Positions 54,024 to 63,567 are shown, counted from the stretch's first letter. The stretch: 64,000 nucleotides of DNA from Neoakkermansia glycaniphila (GCF_001683795.1 NZ_LIGX01000032.1:1-64000); one strand, 5' to 3'. Notes: generated by a model not told the origin, from the sequence alone. Translations and numbers: made by a program.

Positions 54024-54761
54024 TTAGTGTTCTTGAGAAATGATGGTGCCGATGCGTTCTCCGAGGAGGGCGCGTGTGATGTTGTTCGGCGTGTGCATGT
54101 CGAAGACGATGATGGGCTTCTTGTTGTCCATGCAGAGGGTGAATGCCGTGGAGTCCATGACCTTGAGTTCACGTCGCAGGCATTCCTGATAGGTGATCGT
54201 GTCGAAACGCGTGGCATCCGGCACTTTCTTCGGGTCGGCATCGTATACGCCGTCCACGGAAGTGGCCTTCATGACGATTTCGGCGTTGATTTCGCTGGCG
54301 CGCAGAGCGGCCGTGGTGTCGGTGGAGAAGAAGGGGTTGCCTGTGCCTGCGGCGAAGATGACGATTTTACCGTCGGCCAGGTCGTTGCGGGCCTTGAGGC
54401 GGATGAAGGGCTCGGCCACGTTTTTCATTTCGATGGCAGATTGCACGATACAGGGCACTCCGGCGCGTTCGATGGCGCTTTGCAGGGCGAGGGCGTTCAT
54501 GACGGTCGCCAGCATGCCGACGTAGTCCGCCGTGGCGCGGTCCATGCCGCGGACGCTGGCCTTGGCTCCGCGCCAAAAGTTGCCTCCGCCGACGACGAGG
54601 GCGATTTCAAGGCCTCCCTGACGGTGGGCATCGGCGATTTCTCCGGCGATGCGTGCGACGATTTCGGGGGAGATGTTGTCCATGCTGCCGGGGCTGCGAA
54701 GAGCCTCGCCGCTCAATTTCAGAAGTATGCGCTTGTAGGGAGGGTTTGAACCGTTTGTCAT
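54024..54761 (-). CDS. pyrH: UMP kinase
   Basis: 245 residues. Amino-acid-kinase fold enzyme that makes [15 protein letters not shown] at the start, [29 protein letters not shown] and [19 protein letters not shown] are diagnostic. The ATG at 54761 is the family start; upstream in-frame codons are not conserved. It leads the pyrH-frr-bactofilin operon. Confidence 0.96.
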   Translation of the reverse strand: MTNGSNPPYKRILLKLSGEALRSPGSMDNISPEIVARIAGEIADAHRQGGLEIALVVGGGNFWRGAKASVRGMDRATADYVGMLATVMNALALQSAIERAGVPCIVQSAIEMKNVAEPFIRLKARNDLADGKIVIFAAGTGNPFFSTDTTAALRASEINAEIVMKATSVDGVYDADPKKVPDATRFDTITYQECLRRELKVMDSTAFTLCMDNKKPIIVFDMHTPNNITRALLGERIGTIISQEH

Positions 54762-54872
54762 GGTAAGATGTTTGCTGAGAAAGCTTCTCATTTTTTCGGC
54801 AGGAAGTGAAGTCAAAAAACGATGGGGCGGTTATTTTGCACCCGCCCGTTTTTCTGAGAGGGCGTTTTTACC

Positions 54873-54900
54873 TTGACGACGGTATGGCTGAGGATATGAT
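54873..54900 (+). promoter_or_regulatory. Promoter of the ankyrin gene
   Basis: TTGACG, 16-nt spacer, TATGAT. ATG lies 6 nt past the -10 box, so the A of ATG is the likely transcription start. Confidence 0.65.
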
Positions 54901-54906
54901 GGTCTT

Positions 54907-56181
54907 ATGCTTTTCCCTACCCTGCTGGTCGCTTTGTGTGTTGCCTCCGTGAATCCCGGAGATGCGGTTTCCCCGCCTGTGGCAGGGGTTCCCGATGAGG
55001 GCTGGGTGTTTCATGAATCGTGGTCCGCGCAGGATCGCAGGGAGATGATGGAGGTTGCCGGGGAGGTCGAGTCTCTTTTGCGTGAGGCGGATGAGTGGGT
55101 TGATACGGGTTCGTTCGAGGCGAGGTTTTGGCATCTCATTGCTCCGGCTGTGCGGCGTGATGTGGTTGCAATGGTGCGCGAGACGGCCCGGACGGGAGAT
55201 GTGCGGCTTGAAAGCTCCAACCGGATGTCGCTGCTGTGGTGTGCCATGTTTACGGGGCATCGCGAGCTGGCCAGATCGCTCGTTTTGCGCGGCGCCGATG
55301 TGAATGCTCGATGCCTGATTGTGTGTCCACCCATCGGGGAGAAGGATATTCTGGCAGAAGGGGAAAGTCCTTTCGGTATGGCGTTTTCCCCGTTTCCGGG
55401 CGGTTCTGCCGCGTATGCCGGAGCGGAGGTCGAGCTGGTTCGCCTGATGCTCGACCATGGCGCCATGATCGAGCCTTCGCCCGGCATGCCGTACTCCTAT
55501 CTGGAGCAGGCTCTTATTTTCTCGGGTGTGAGGGGATGGAAGGGTGTTGATATTGCTGATCTTCTGTTGGAACGAGGTGCACTCATTCATCCGGAAGAGG
55601 CGGGCAAGGTGATGATGTGCTCCGTCCGGAGCGGTTCGGTGCGGATTGTGCAGGAGCTGATGGAGCGAGGGGTGGACATCAATTCCAAGTATGACGGCGC
55701 ACCGGTATGGGCTGCCGTGAATTTTCGGCAACCGCATTCCGTGGCCATGCTGCAATGGTTACTGGATCATGGGGTGGATACGTCGCTGGAGGGCGTGCCT
55801 GCGTTTTACGGGGGAAGTGCCTCTCACCCGTTTTTATTCCATCTGGTGGAGAGGAGTGTTGCCTTGCGCGATGGTGAGGTTCGGCTCCATGAGGGGGTGC
55901 AGGAGCGAGCCTTGGCGATGGCGGACGCATTTCTGAAGAAGGAGGGGGATGTGGATTGCGTGAGTAATCGCAAGACGCCTCTGTTCGTTTGCTGCGAGCG
56001 GCTGGGAGGCCAATCCCGGCCGGGTGATTTCGCCGTCCGGATGGCACGCCTGATGCTGGATCATGGGGCGGACGCTTCGTTTGCTCCGTGTTCCGCCGAG
56101 AATCGAGAGTTGATGTCCGGGCGGCTGGATGCGGTGCCGCAGGGTGTACGGGATGTGTTGCCCGAATTGTGGAGGAAGTGA
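54907..56181 (+). CDS. Exported ankyrin-repeat protein
   Basis: 424 residues. A signal peptide-like start (1-20), a non-repeat region, then ankyrin units from about residue 105: SLLWCAMFTGHRELARSLVLRGADVNAR, VELVRLMLDHGAMIE, IADLLLERGALIH, VRIVQELMERGVDINSK, VAMLQWLLDHGVDTS and VRMARLMLDHGADASF. Some units are interrupted by insertions of 20-40 residues. Ankyrin stacks bind partner proteins; the partner is unknown. Convergent with mscS. Confidence 0.82.
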   Translation: MLFPTLLVALCVASVNPGDAVSPPVAGVPDEGWVFHESWSAQDRREMMEVAGEVESLLREADEWVDTGSFEARFWHLIAPAVRRDVVAMVRETARTGDVRLESSNRMSLLWCAMFTGHRELARSLVLRGADVNARCLIVCPPIGEKDILAEGESPFGMAFSPFPGGSAAYAGAEVELVRLMLDHGAMIEPSPGMPYSYLEQALIFSGVRGWKGVDIADLLLERGALIHPEEAGKVMMCSVRSGSVRIVQELMERGVDINSKYDGAPVWAAVNFRQPHSVAMLQWLLDHGVDTSLEGVPAFYGGSASHPFLFHLVERSVALRDGEVRLHEGVQERALAMADAFLKKEGDVDCVSNRKTPLFVCCERLGGQSRPGDFAVRMARLMLDHGADASFAPCSAENRELMSGRLDAVPQGVRDVLPELWRK

Positions 56182-56191
56182 CGGTCGGCTG

Positions 56192-57025
56192 TCAGGAAGG
56201 GGTGTCCGTATTGCCGACGATTTCGACAGTGCGGATGGGGAAGGGGATGTTGATGCCGTGTTCTTTGAATTCCTGCAGGATGTTTTTGGCGAATTCCATG
56301 CGTGCCTGCAGGTAGTCGCCCGTTTTGCACCATGCACCTACCCGCAGGGAGAGGGCCGAGTCGGCAAAGGCGACGAACTGGACGACGGGGGCGGGTTCCG
56401 TCGCGAGTGTGTCCTGCGAGGTGACGACTTTGTGGATCAGGCGTTCGACGGTGGAGAGATCCGAGTCGTAGGCGACGCCGATGTCGAAGTCGCAACGGCG
56501 CAAGGTGTCTCCAGTGATGTTGACGACCGGTGTTTTGATGAGTGTTTCGTTGGGTACCCGAACGACGGCGTTGTCCGCCTGCCGAAGTTTGACGGAGAGG
56601 AGCCCGATGTTTTCGATGGTGCCAGTGAAGCCGCTGATCTGGATGGTGTCGCCGATGTTGACGCTTTTTTCGCCGACGAGGAAGATGCCGCTGATCAGGT
56701 TGGATAGCGAGGTCTGGGAGGCGAAGCCGATGGCGATACCGACGACCCCGGCCGCACCGAGGATGCTGACGACATCGATGCCCATGGCGGAGAGCGCCTG
56801 AATCAGCGCGATGGTCCAGATGGCGACGCCGATGACGTTTTGCAGGAGGCGGCCGATTTGCCGGGGCATGGTTTTGCGGATGACGGGAATGAGGATGCGC
56901 CGCAAGGTTTTGACGGCGATGTAGCCGGCAATGAGATAGATGATGGCCAAGGCGATGTGCTTCCATTTGTCGCTTTCGATGAAGACGGACTGGAAGGTGT
57001 CGGCAATCGACTGAAAGAATTCCAT
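56192..57025 (-). CDS. mscS: MscS-type small-conductance mechanosensitive channel
   Basis: 277 residues, close to E. coli MscS. Three membrane helices occupy about 20-125; the pore helix and beta domain follow as VVSILGAAGVVGIAIGFASQTSLSNLISG, then EKSVNIGDTIQISGFTGTIENIGLLSVKLRQADNAVVRVPNETL. The channel opens under hypo-osmotic shock. A TATACT box lies 6 nt before the ATG on the - strand, another near-leaderless arrangement. Confidence 0.93.
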   Translation of the reverse strand: MEFFQSIADTFQSVFIESDKWKHIALAIIYLIAGYIAVKTLRRILIPVIRKTMPRQIGRLLQNVIGVAIWTIALIQALSAMGIDVVSILGAAGVVGIAIGFASQTSLSNLISGIFLVGEKSVNIGDTIQISGFTGTIENIGLLSVKLRQADNAVVRVPNETLIKTPVVNITGDTLRRCDFDIGVAYDSDLSTVERLIHKVVTSQDTLATEPAPVVQFVAFADSALSLRVGAWCKTGDYLQARMEFAKNILQEFKEHGINIPFPIRTVEIVGNTDTPS

Positions 57026-57262
57026 GCCCGCAGTATAAGGGCGGAATATGGAAAACGCCAGTTCAAAACGCGTGATGGCATGCGGCAGGCATGGCCGTGC
57101 CGCCGGGAAGCTCGCCTGCCGTTTGTCCCGAAGTGGGTGCGATTGGTGCGAAGGATCGTTTTACAAAAAGTGCAAATGAATTGAAACGTTTTTTCAGGGA
57201 ACCGTCTGTATGTATGCAGGGGTATTCGTTTGCCCCGATTCACAACAAAAAACAACGATCCC
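57026..57262. other. Intergenic region upstream of the repeat-protein operon
   Basis: No gene seen. Contains ACCGTCTGTATGTATGCAGGG (57202-57222), where a + strand promoter might lie. Confidence 0.3.
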
Positions 57263-58282
57263 ATGTATTCAGGACTTTTCTTCATGTTATTTTTGGCCGC
57301 CATTGATTCGGCGGGGGCAGGAGCAACGGACAAATTCGTGCCTGCCGGCGCTGCTTCGGAGGTCGCGGGGTTGCCTGCGCCGTATTTTTCGGCTTCCGTT
57401 CCGGACGGCTCGTCGTGGTTGACGGACGACCGGTTGAAGGCTGCTCGCGATGTGATTCTGGAAGGAGGGCAAAAGAAGAAGCCGTTTTTCATGGACAGGG
57501 AGGTTCCCTGCCTGCGTGATGCGTATTTGCTGTCTTCTTCCGGAGACGATCGCATCGTCATTTTTCTGCAATGCCGCGAGGTCGTTCGTTCGCAGCCACA
57601 GGATGGCAATGAGGAGTTCGGATCGAAGCCGGTGTCGGGTAAGGGTATTTTCGTCTTTGGTATGGGTTCCGGAAACGGCGTGTTGGTGAAGTCGTTCGGC
57701 ATGCAGCGGGGAGTTGCCTCAAAAGAAGATTTGCTGAGCTGGACGTCTCTGCTCCTCCCGACGAGGGGTCGTGTGGATAGCGTGGTCAAACCGGATGTGA
57801 AGGATGGGCTGTGTTATTCGATGGATGGGACGGATCCTTTGCTGAACCGGAGGAATGCGGATGCTGTTGCCCGCTATATTTTGAAGCGAAATCCGCGCCG
57901 CGCGATGCATGGTTCCATGTATGGAGAATTGCCTTTTTATGAGATCAAGGGGTCGCCGTATGCCGTTTTTCTTCTTCCGAAGGGTCAGTTGGCTCCCATT
58001 GAGAAGCCCGAAGATGTGGGAGGTTTTTCATTCTGTTATCGTGGGCTTCCGAATGGACGGAGCGCGGTTTCCGTCATGTGGAAAACTTTGAAGGAGGGAG
58101 CAGGTGGACGCATGGTCTGGGGTGGGTGGTATGCTCCCCAATATATGCTTGATATGTCGTGCGAGGCGTTTCTGTATCTGCTGCGGGAGATGGAGGGCGC
58201 TGCTCCTGTTTCTCCGGAGGAGCCGCCGCATCCGAATCCGGCCGGGAATATGCAGGCCGGAAAACAATCAACAATCCAATGA
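57263..58282 (+). CDS. Exported single-module protein, paralogue of the large repeat protein
   Basis: 339 residues, no known family. A signal peptide (about 1-18, MYSGLFFMLFLAAIDSAGAG) is followed by one module shared with the next gene: RLKAARDVILEGG, PCLRDAYLLSSSGDDRIVIFLQCRE, then DPLLNRRNADAVARYILKRN, YGELPFYEIKGSPYAVFLLP, and a closing helix LYLLREMEGAAP. The ATG at 57263 is preferred to an upstream TTG. The next gene starts 10 nt after this stop, so the pair is an operon that probably arose by module duplication. Confidence 0.65.
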   Translation: MYSGLFFMLFLAAIDSAGAGATDKFVPAGAASEVAGLPAPYFSASVPDGSSWLTDDRLKAARDVILEGGQKKKPFFMDREVPCLRDAYLLSSSGDDRIVIFLQCREVVRSQPQDGNEEFGSKPVSGKGIFVFGMGSGNGVLVKSFGMQRGVASKEDLLSWTSLLLPTRGRVDSVVKPDVKDGLCYSMDGTDPLLNRRNADAVARYILKRNPRRAMHGSMYGELPFYEIKGSPYAVFLLPKGQLAPIEKPEDVGGFSFCYRGLPNGRSAVSVMWKTLKEGAGGRMVWGGWYAPQYMLDMSCEAFLYLLREMEGAAPVSPEEPPHPNPAGNMQAGKQSTIQ

Positions 58283-58292
58283 AATCAACAAG

Positions 58293-61200
58293 ATGAATAT
58301 ACTGAAATCAATAGGCTTTCTTTTTGCTGTGACTCTGTGTCTGGGCTCTCCGCTTGCTGCCGACAACGAACATGCTGTGCCGCCTACAAGGGAGGCGGAT
58401 AGCGGAGATGGGCTTTTCCGTGAGGTGTTGGAGCAAACACGCCTTCGTATTCTGGAGCACAAGGAGAACAGGCGTTTGGCGTCGGAGGGTAGAGAGGTTC
58501 CGTTTCTGCCGTCGTTCTGGGATATGTATTTGCTGTCCGCTGCGGATGAGGCGGAGCGTATGGAGCTGTTTCTCAGATCGCCGTACCAGCCCGCAGGCAG
58601 GGTGGAGCAGGGTATTCGCCTGAGCTCGCAGGAGGATGGCCGCGTGCTGGTGAATGCCGTAGGATTCGAGGTGGCGGAGGATTTTGCCCTCGCGTTGCAC
58701 GGTATGGCGAAGTTTTTGTGTGCTCCTGAAGCGGAGAATGTGTCGGAAGATTCCGGAATCATCAGTTATTTAATGACGAAAACGGTGTTTTTCAGTGACA
58801 TGATGAGGAGTGCGGCGGATCCTCCCGCCATCTATCGTGTGGAGGGTACTCCGTTTGTTGTTTATGTGGATCGGATTTGGCTGGGGCTGTGGAGAATGGA
58901 TCCCGGGGGTATGCAGCCCTCTGGTTTTTGGATGGATTGTCCATGTATTCCGTCGTCGGATGCGGCTGCACGGAAGGCGTTGCTGCGCGAGATGAAGCAG
59001 GCGGCAGAGGGTACGAGGCTGCCTGCTTTGGGAGTGGCGGACGGCTGGTCGTTCATCTCCAAGGATGGGGCATGGTGTTCTCCCGACGGGATGAAGGAGG
59101 TGAAAGCGCGGATTCTGGCGCATGGCAGCCGCAAGTTCCTGAAGCCTTTCAGCAAGGAGTTTCCGTATTTGCCCGGGTATCGGGAAGTCTATTTGCTTTC
59201 CGATCCGGATGAAGCCGGAGTGGTTGTGCTCTATCTCAAGTGCCCGGCAGAGGGCGGCGGTATCAAGGGGATTCGCCTGTCGTTGTTCGAGGACAGGATC
59301 ATGTATGCGGAAGCTGTCGGCTTCGGCGAGAGTCGCGGGATGGCGGATCATTGGGCCGAAGTGGTCTTTCCTCTGGAGAGGAATCCGAAGACGGGAGCTT
59401 TCCGCCTGTTGCTGGAACAGGGCGAGAACGCTTGGGTCAACAAGCGAAATCTGGACAGGATTTTTGCATATTACAGCAGTATGCGGTCGCCGTTTGGAGA
59501 GTTCGTCTGCAGGCCGGAGGGTACTTCCTGTGAAGTGTCTTTCGGCTGGAGCGGAGAATTTCCCTCTTCCATGGCGATTCGGCGTGTGGGAGCGGATGGC
59601 AAGGCTGGCGATCCGGTGACGGTTGCATGGTGGGGCGTGCGTTCGTCACGAGGCTGTGATCCGGCGTTGTCGCGGTATCTGATGCTGGAGGCGGAGGGTA
59701 ACCATGAAGGCGGGGCAGCGGATATGCGGTTTATGGCGGAAGCGGTGTTCCGTGCGTTGCTGGATGAGATGAATGCGGCCGATATGGAGACGGCGGTCCC
59801 TGCCGAAGTGATGACGCCGGAGATGCTGGCGGCTTTGCGCGATTCGCTCGTACAGGGGCAACAGGTGCAGCATTTGCCCTCGGTCGATCGAGTGCTTCCG
59901 TACAGGAGGCTGGGGGGCTGGGAAGCATTTTTGTTGTCCGATCCGGCGGACAGGGGGCATGTATCCGTTTATCTGAAGTGTCCGTATCAGGATGCCGCAT
60001 CTCCGAAGGCTCGCGCCTTGCGCCTGTCGTTGGCGGCGGGAGGCAAGGTCGTGCGGGTGGAAGCTCTGGGGCTCGCTGTGGCTGGATTGTCTCCGAACGG
60101 GTTGGCGAAGTTTGCTGCGGAGGTGCTGGAAGAGCTTGCTGAGGGCGGTTCGGCCATTGATGCGGCAAAGGGGGTGAAGCTGCGGAACGAGATGCTCCGG
60201 TTCGTGCTGGTGCGGAAGCCTGCCGTAAGGGATGGGCGGATGCGGTACCATGTCGGCGGTTCGGCTTATGATGTGGAGCTGGTGCCTTACCGTTCTCTGG
60301 GGGCGCTGCCGTTTGCCGAGTATGTGAAGGATATCCGTTTTGTGAGAGGGGAAGAGGCGTCTGCCGATATCGATCGTGCCGGGTGGGCGGAGATGGTCCG
60401 AGAGATGGGGGTGTCGGCTCGATGTGGGCCGCAGCCGAGTCCCGACATGATGGCGGATGTGCCGTCTTTGCCACAGGCCAAACTGTCGGCGGAAGGACTG
60501 AATGCCGTCCGTACGGCCATTCTGGACGGAAGCCTGCCGCCGGATCGTGCCGTTTCCCTGTTGTCCGCCGATGAAGATGCCCTTGGGGTGGATTTGTATT
60601 TGCCGCTCGTTTCTGCGGTCGGCAGTAAAGGGATCCGGGTAACTTTGCATGAGGATGGCGGCATTCATGTGGAGTCGCACGGGCTGGGCGGAGAACTCTT
60701 CCGGCCCGGCGATCTCGTGACGCTGGCGGGTCTGTTGCTGCCGGAATGCCGGAAGGATGCACCGGGCCGGAACTCGGTTGTTCTGGAAGACGGCAAGGAT
60801 GCGCTGGTCAACCGGACAAACCGGGAGAAGATCGCCAAGTTTGTTTGGCTTCGGATCTTGGTGGAGGAGGCATTGGCTTCCCGTTCATCGAGGCTGCAGG
60901 TAGATCCCTGTTACCGTCCGAAGGGTTCATCGTATGAATTCCGGCTGCTGAAGACGGGTAAAGGCGAGATCGACGGCTTGCTCATCTGTTGCCGGGGAGA
61001 GAGGGGCGAGGATGTTGTTCTTGTGAAATGGTATCCTCAGGCCGACCCGATGATTGCGAAGTGGAACGAAGAGGATGCCTGCCCGGCTGTGGCCAGGTAT
61101 TTCGTCATTTCCGGTATGGCAGGCAGGGAACGGAATCTGAAGCTGGTGCAGGGTGCATTCGATGCCGTGCTGCGGGATATGCACGCTGCAGAAGGAAAAC

Positions 61201-62336
61201 CCTGGCCGCTCCGCCGGCCGGATGCCGGGGATATGGTGATTGGCGGCCAGTTGGGCGCTGTTCGTGAATGGATTCTGGCAGGGAAGGAGAAGAAGTGGTC
61301 GCATCTCGCTCAGGAGGAGAGGCCGTATCGTCCGGGCCGGTGGGATATGTGGCTTTTGTCCGATCCGGAGGAGAAGGATTATATCGTCGTGTATATGAAA
61401 TGCCCTTATCAGGCAGAAGGTGCGCCGGAGAAGGGGCTGCGCCTGTCGTGGCTGGGGCCGAACAGAATCGGGGTGGAGAGTTTCGATATTCCGAGGAAGG
61501 GGCTGTCCGCCCGCAATCTGAGAGCTCTGGCTGCGGAGGCTCTCCGGGAGTTTGATTGGCAGGTGCCGTCCGTATATCGCGAATTCGGCAAGGAAACGGC
61601 GAGCAGGATGCTGGAATATGTGCTTGCCATGCGTTCGCTCCGGGAAGATCGTTCCAGCAAGAGTTTTTCGTGGTATTACGAGATGCCGGGCGCGGCGTTT
61701 AGTGCGTGGCTTCGCCCATACAGGGGACAATGGGTGGACGTGCCCACGGATGCCGATGGGCGTTCTTCACCCATGACTTCTCAGGGAATTCCGGCTCTCG
61801 AGTATATCAACGCTCTTGAATTCGTCGATACTTCGGATCAGGTGAGAATGGTGGACAGGCAGCCCGGAGAAGTTCTGTTGAAGGAGATGGCGCGCTCTGT
61901 ATTCAAGGTTTCGCTGGAGGATGGGCGCGACGATGTCGTAACGTCGGCGAACAGGGACAGAGTCTTGGACTATCTGAGTGGAAAGATGGAGGCCATGCGG
62001 ATGTATGGCGCAGTGTATGGCTTGCCGCCGGTTTATCGTGTCGAAGGTACGCCGTTTCATGTGATGCCGCTGTTTGCCTCAGGAAGCGGCAGTGATAAAA
62101 TCTGTAGCGGGTTGCTCATTTGCCCGGTTTCCGGAGCCGCCGGTTTTCCGGTCGAGATGAAATGGAGGTCGGTTCCCGAGAGGGGCAATGGTGAAGTTTT
62201 CGACTTTTCCATGCGTTCGTATCGCGGATTTCAGGATGATGGGCTTCTGAATGCAGAAGGGAGGAGTGATGCGGTTGATGCGGTACGAGAAGTGTTTTCC
62301 GTTTTGCTGCAGGAGATGAATGCAACAAAGCCTTGA
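58293..62336 (+). CDS. Large exported tandem-repeat protein of unknown family
   Basis: 1347 residues with a signal peptide (1-22, ending LAADN). It is built of at least five modules of about 210-265 residues. The first-half anchor, of the form LLSDPxExxxVxxYLKCPYQ...GIRLSL...VEAVGF, occurs at residues about 80, 301, 548, 756 and 1021. The second-half anchor, of the form NRxxIxxYvLxxRS...YrVeGsxYxV, occurs about 155-185, 386-414, 632-660, 842-883, 1107-1135 and, as a lone sixth copy, 1219-1258. Many modules end in a helix LLxEMxxA. No enzymatic motif is visible. It is probably a periplasmic or surface binding or structural protein. Confidence 0.7.
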   Translation: MNILKSIGFLFAVTLCLGSPLAADNEHAVPPTREADSGDGLFREVLEQTRLRILEHKENRRLASEGREVPFLPSFWDMYLLSAADEAERMELFLRSPYQPAGRVEQGIRLSSQEDGRVLVNAVGFEVAEDFALALHGMAKFLCAPEAENVSEDSGIISYLMTKTVFFSDMMRSAADPPAIYRVEGTPFVVYVDRIWLGLWRMDPGGMQPSGFWMDCPCIPSSDAAARKALLREMKQAAEGTRLPALGVADGWSFISKDGAWCSPDGMKEVKARILAHGSRKFLKPFSKEFPYLPGYREVYLLSDPDEAGVVVLYLKCPAEGGGIKGIRLSLFEDRIMYAEAVGFGESRGMADHWAEVVFPLERNPKTGAFRLLLEQGENAWVNKRNLDRIFAYYSSMRSPFGEFVCRPEGTSCEVSFGWSGEFPSSMAIRRVGADGKAGDPVTVAWWGVRSSRGCDPALSRYLMLEAEGNHEGGAADMRFMAEAVFRALLDEMNAADMETAVPAEVMTPEMLAALRDSLVQGQQVQHLPSVDRVLPYRRLGGWEAFLLSDPADRGHVSVYLKCPYQDAASPKARALRLSLAAGGKVVRVEALGLAVAGLSPNGLAKFAAEVLEELAEGGSAIDAAKGVKLRNEMLRFVLVRKPAVRDGRMRYHVGGSAYDVELVPYRSLGALPFAEYVKDIRFVRGEEASADIDRAGWAEMVREMGVSARCGPQPSPDMMADVPSLPQAKLSAEGLNAVRTAILDGSLPPDRAVSLLSADEDALGVDLYLPLVSAVGSKGIRVTLHEDGGIHVESHGLGGELFRPGDLVTLAGLLLPECRKDAPGRNSVVLEDGKDALVNRTNREKIAKFVWLRILVEEALASRSSRLQVDPCYRPKGSSYEFRLLKTGKGEIDGLLICCRGERGEDVVLVKWYPQADPMIAKWNEEDACPAVARYFVISGMAGRERNLKLVQGAFDAVLRDMHAAEGKPWPLRRPDAGDMVIGGQLGAVREWILAGKEKKWSHLAQEERPYRPGRWDMWLLSDPEEKDYIVVYMKCPYQAEGAPEKGLRLSWLGPNRIGVESFDIPRKGLSARNLRALAAEALREFDWQVPSVYREFGKETASRMLEYVLAMRSLREDRSSKSFSWYYEMPGAAFSAWLRPYRGQWVDVPTDADGRSSPMTSQGIPALEYINALEFVDTSDQVRMVDRQPGEVLLKEMARSVFKVSLEDGRDDVVTSANRDRVLDYLSGKMEAMRMYGAVYGLPPVYRVEGTPFHVMPLFASGSGSDKICSGLLICPVSGAAGFPVEMKWRSVPERGNGEVFDFSMRSYRGFQDDGLLNAEGRSDAVDAVREVFSVLLQEMNATKP

Positions 62337-62380
62337 AAAAGTTCCTCAAGACTTGCCGTATCATTGGTTGGCTGATTGTT

Positions 62381-62416
62381 TGAAACCTGCATTCGCGGAA
62401 GCAAATGCAGGTTTCA
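62381..62416. terminator. Hairpin after the repeat-protein operon
   Basis: TGAAACCTGCATT with AATGCAGGTTTCA (13 bp) around a 9-10 nt loop, without a U-run. Confidence 0.6.
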
Positions 62417-62502
62417 AATAGAACGGAAGAATTCGGGATATCCGTTTAACCTTCTCCTGCATTTTTCCGAAGGATGGGGGCAGGGAGGAATGCCGGACGG
62501 CC

Positions 62503-63258
62503 TTACTGTTTTCTCCTGCGTCGGAAGGTCAGAACGGGCAATCCAAGCAAGGCAAGAGCCGCGCTGCCCGGTTCAGGTATGTTGTCGGAAATGGTGGCGA
62601 ATTGGAGCGCGACGTATTGGGAGGAGTTCGTAATGGTCAACTGGATTTTACCGGCGCTGTCGGCGGTGATGTCGTAGGATGCGATTGCCTGAACTCCGGA
62701 AGCTCTTTGGGCAAATGTTGCAAGAGCCGTTGATCCGGATGTGCCGTTGGACTGGAACCAGCTTCCGCCTGTCAAGGTACCCATGGTTGTGGATATCTGC
62801 ATGTCGCTGCCGGAGTCGGTCGCTCTGCCCATACCCAGAGAGATTGTATAGGTGTGGCCTGCGGCAAGTCCTGAAAACGTGATATTTCCGGCTCCACTAA
62901 ATGAATTGAGTCCGTCCCTCCATACATCGGAGAAATCCGACGTGCCGGCCGGTAATTGCAACGAATCGGTAAATGTATTGAACGCCTGTTTGTTATTCCA
63001 TGTTGTTGCGGCGAATACAGGGGATCCGCTGGGGCTTGGTGTACGTGACATCCAATTGGCGAACTGCCATCCCAGAGTCCCTCCTGTCGTTGTTTTGATG
63101 GAGACGGCATTGCTTTGGAGAATATTATCTCCTACGGCGTTGGCGTAGGCCGGTGTGGTGGTGTTGCTGTACCCGAAATCGATGATGGCAGTTGCGGCTG
63201 AGGCAATCCCTGTACCGAAAACGTATGTAGCACACAAGATGGAGATGCTTTTTTTCAT
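62503..63258 (-). CDS. PEP-CTERM protein
   Basis: 251 residues. Signal peptide at 1-22 (GTGIASAA). The mature part is rich in Ser, Thr, Gly and Asn with a beta-sandwich look (ATAIIDFGYSN, NITFSGLAAGHTYTISLGMG, KIQLTITNSSQYVALQFATI). The end IPEPGSAALALLGLPVLTFR plus RRRKQ is a clear PEP-CTERM sorting signal. It differs from the LamG-like PEP-CTERM protein at 41862-42677 in the mature part but shares the tail and the inverted-repeat upstream region. A GTG 27 nt upstream is less likely than this ATG. Confidence 0.85.
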   Translation of the reverse strand: MKKSISILCATYVFGTGIASAATAIIDFGYSNTTTPAYANAVGDNILQSNAVSIKTTTGGTLGWQFANWMSRTPSPSGSPVFAATTWNNKQAFNTFTDSLQLPAGTSDFSDVWRDGLNSFSGAGNITFSGLAAGHTYTISLGMGRATDSGSDMQISTTMGTLTGGSWFQSNGTSGSTALATFAQRASGVQAIASYDITADSAGKIQLTITNSSQYVALQFATISDNIPEPGSAALALLGLPVLTFRRRRKQ

Positions 63259-63298
63259 ACAAGTATAATGATCAATTCTGACCACTTCTAGAAGTTAG

Positions 63299-63487
63299 CG
63301 GATTATGAATCCTGTGCATAAAAGGCATCGTTTTATGTAATACATCTACCAGAACATCAAAATAGTACGAATTCATTACCTCTGATTTTCCGATGCAGAT
63401 AAAAGGTATGATATACCTTTTCCTGGAATAAGTGACTCACTGGCATTATATTTTGAAATTTCATATTGACACAGGATTCATAATCCG
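63299..63487. repeat. Inverted-repeat element, probable invertible promoter (OFF orientation)
   Basis: Arms 63299-63316 and 63470-63487 are perfect 18-bp inverted copies of CACAGGATTCATAATCCG. Interior is 153 bp, A/T-rich, without a gene. TTGACA overlaps the inner end of the right arm (63466-63471) and faces away from the PEP-CTERM gene; the equivalent position at the gene-facing arm reads TATGCA. Inversion would set TTGACA 17 nt from TAACTT on the gene side. Confidence 0.55.
63401..63421. repeat. Palindrome inside the second element
   Basis: AAAAGGTATGATATACCTTTT, 10-bp arms with one interruption. It might be an operator, or a transcription stop for one direction of the element. Confidence 0.4.
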
Positions 63488-63567
63488 TTGTATGAACTGT
63501 CTGCGGCATGTTTTGCCATCGTTCCGGTCACATTCGGGATTAAGGTTTCTGTATGGAGAGAATGGAA

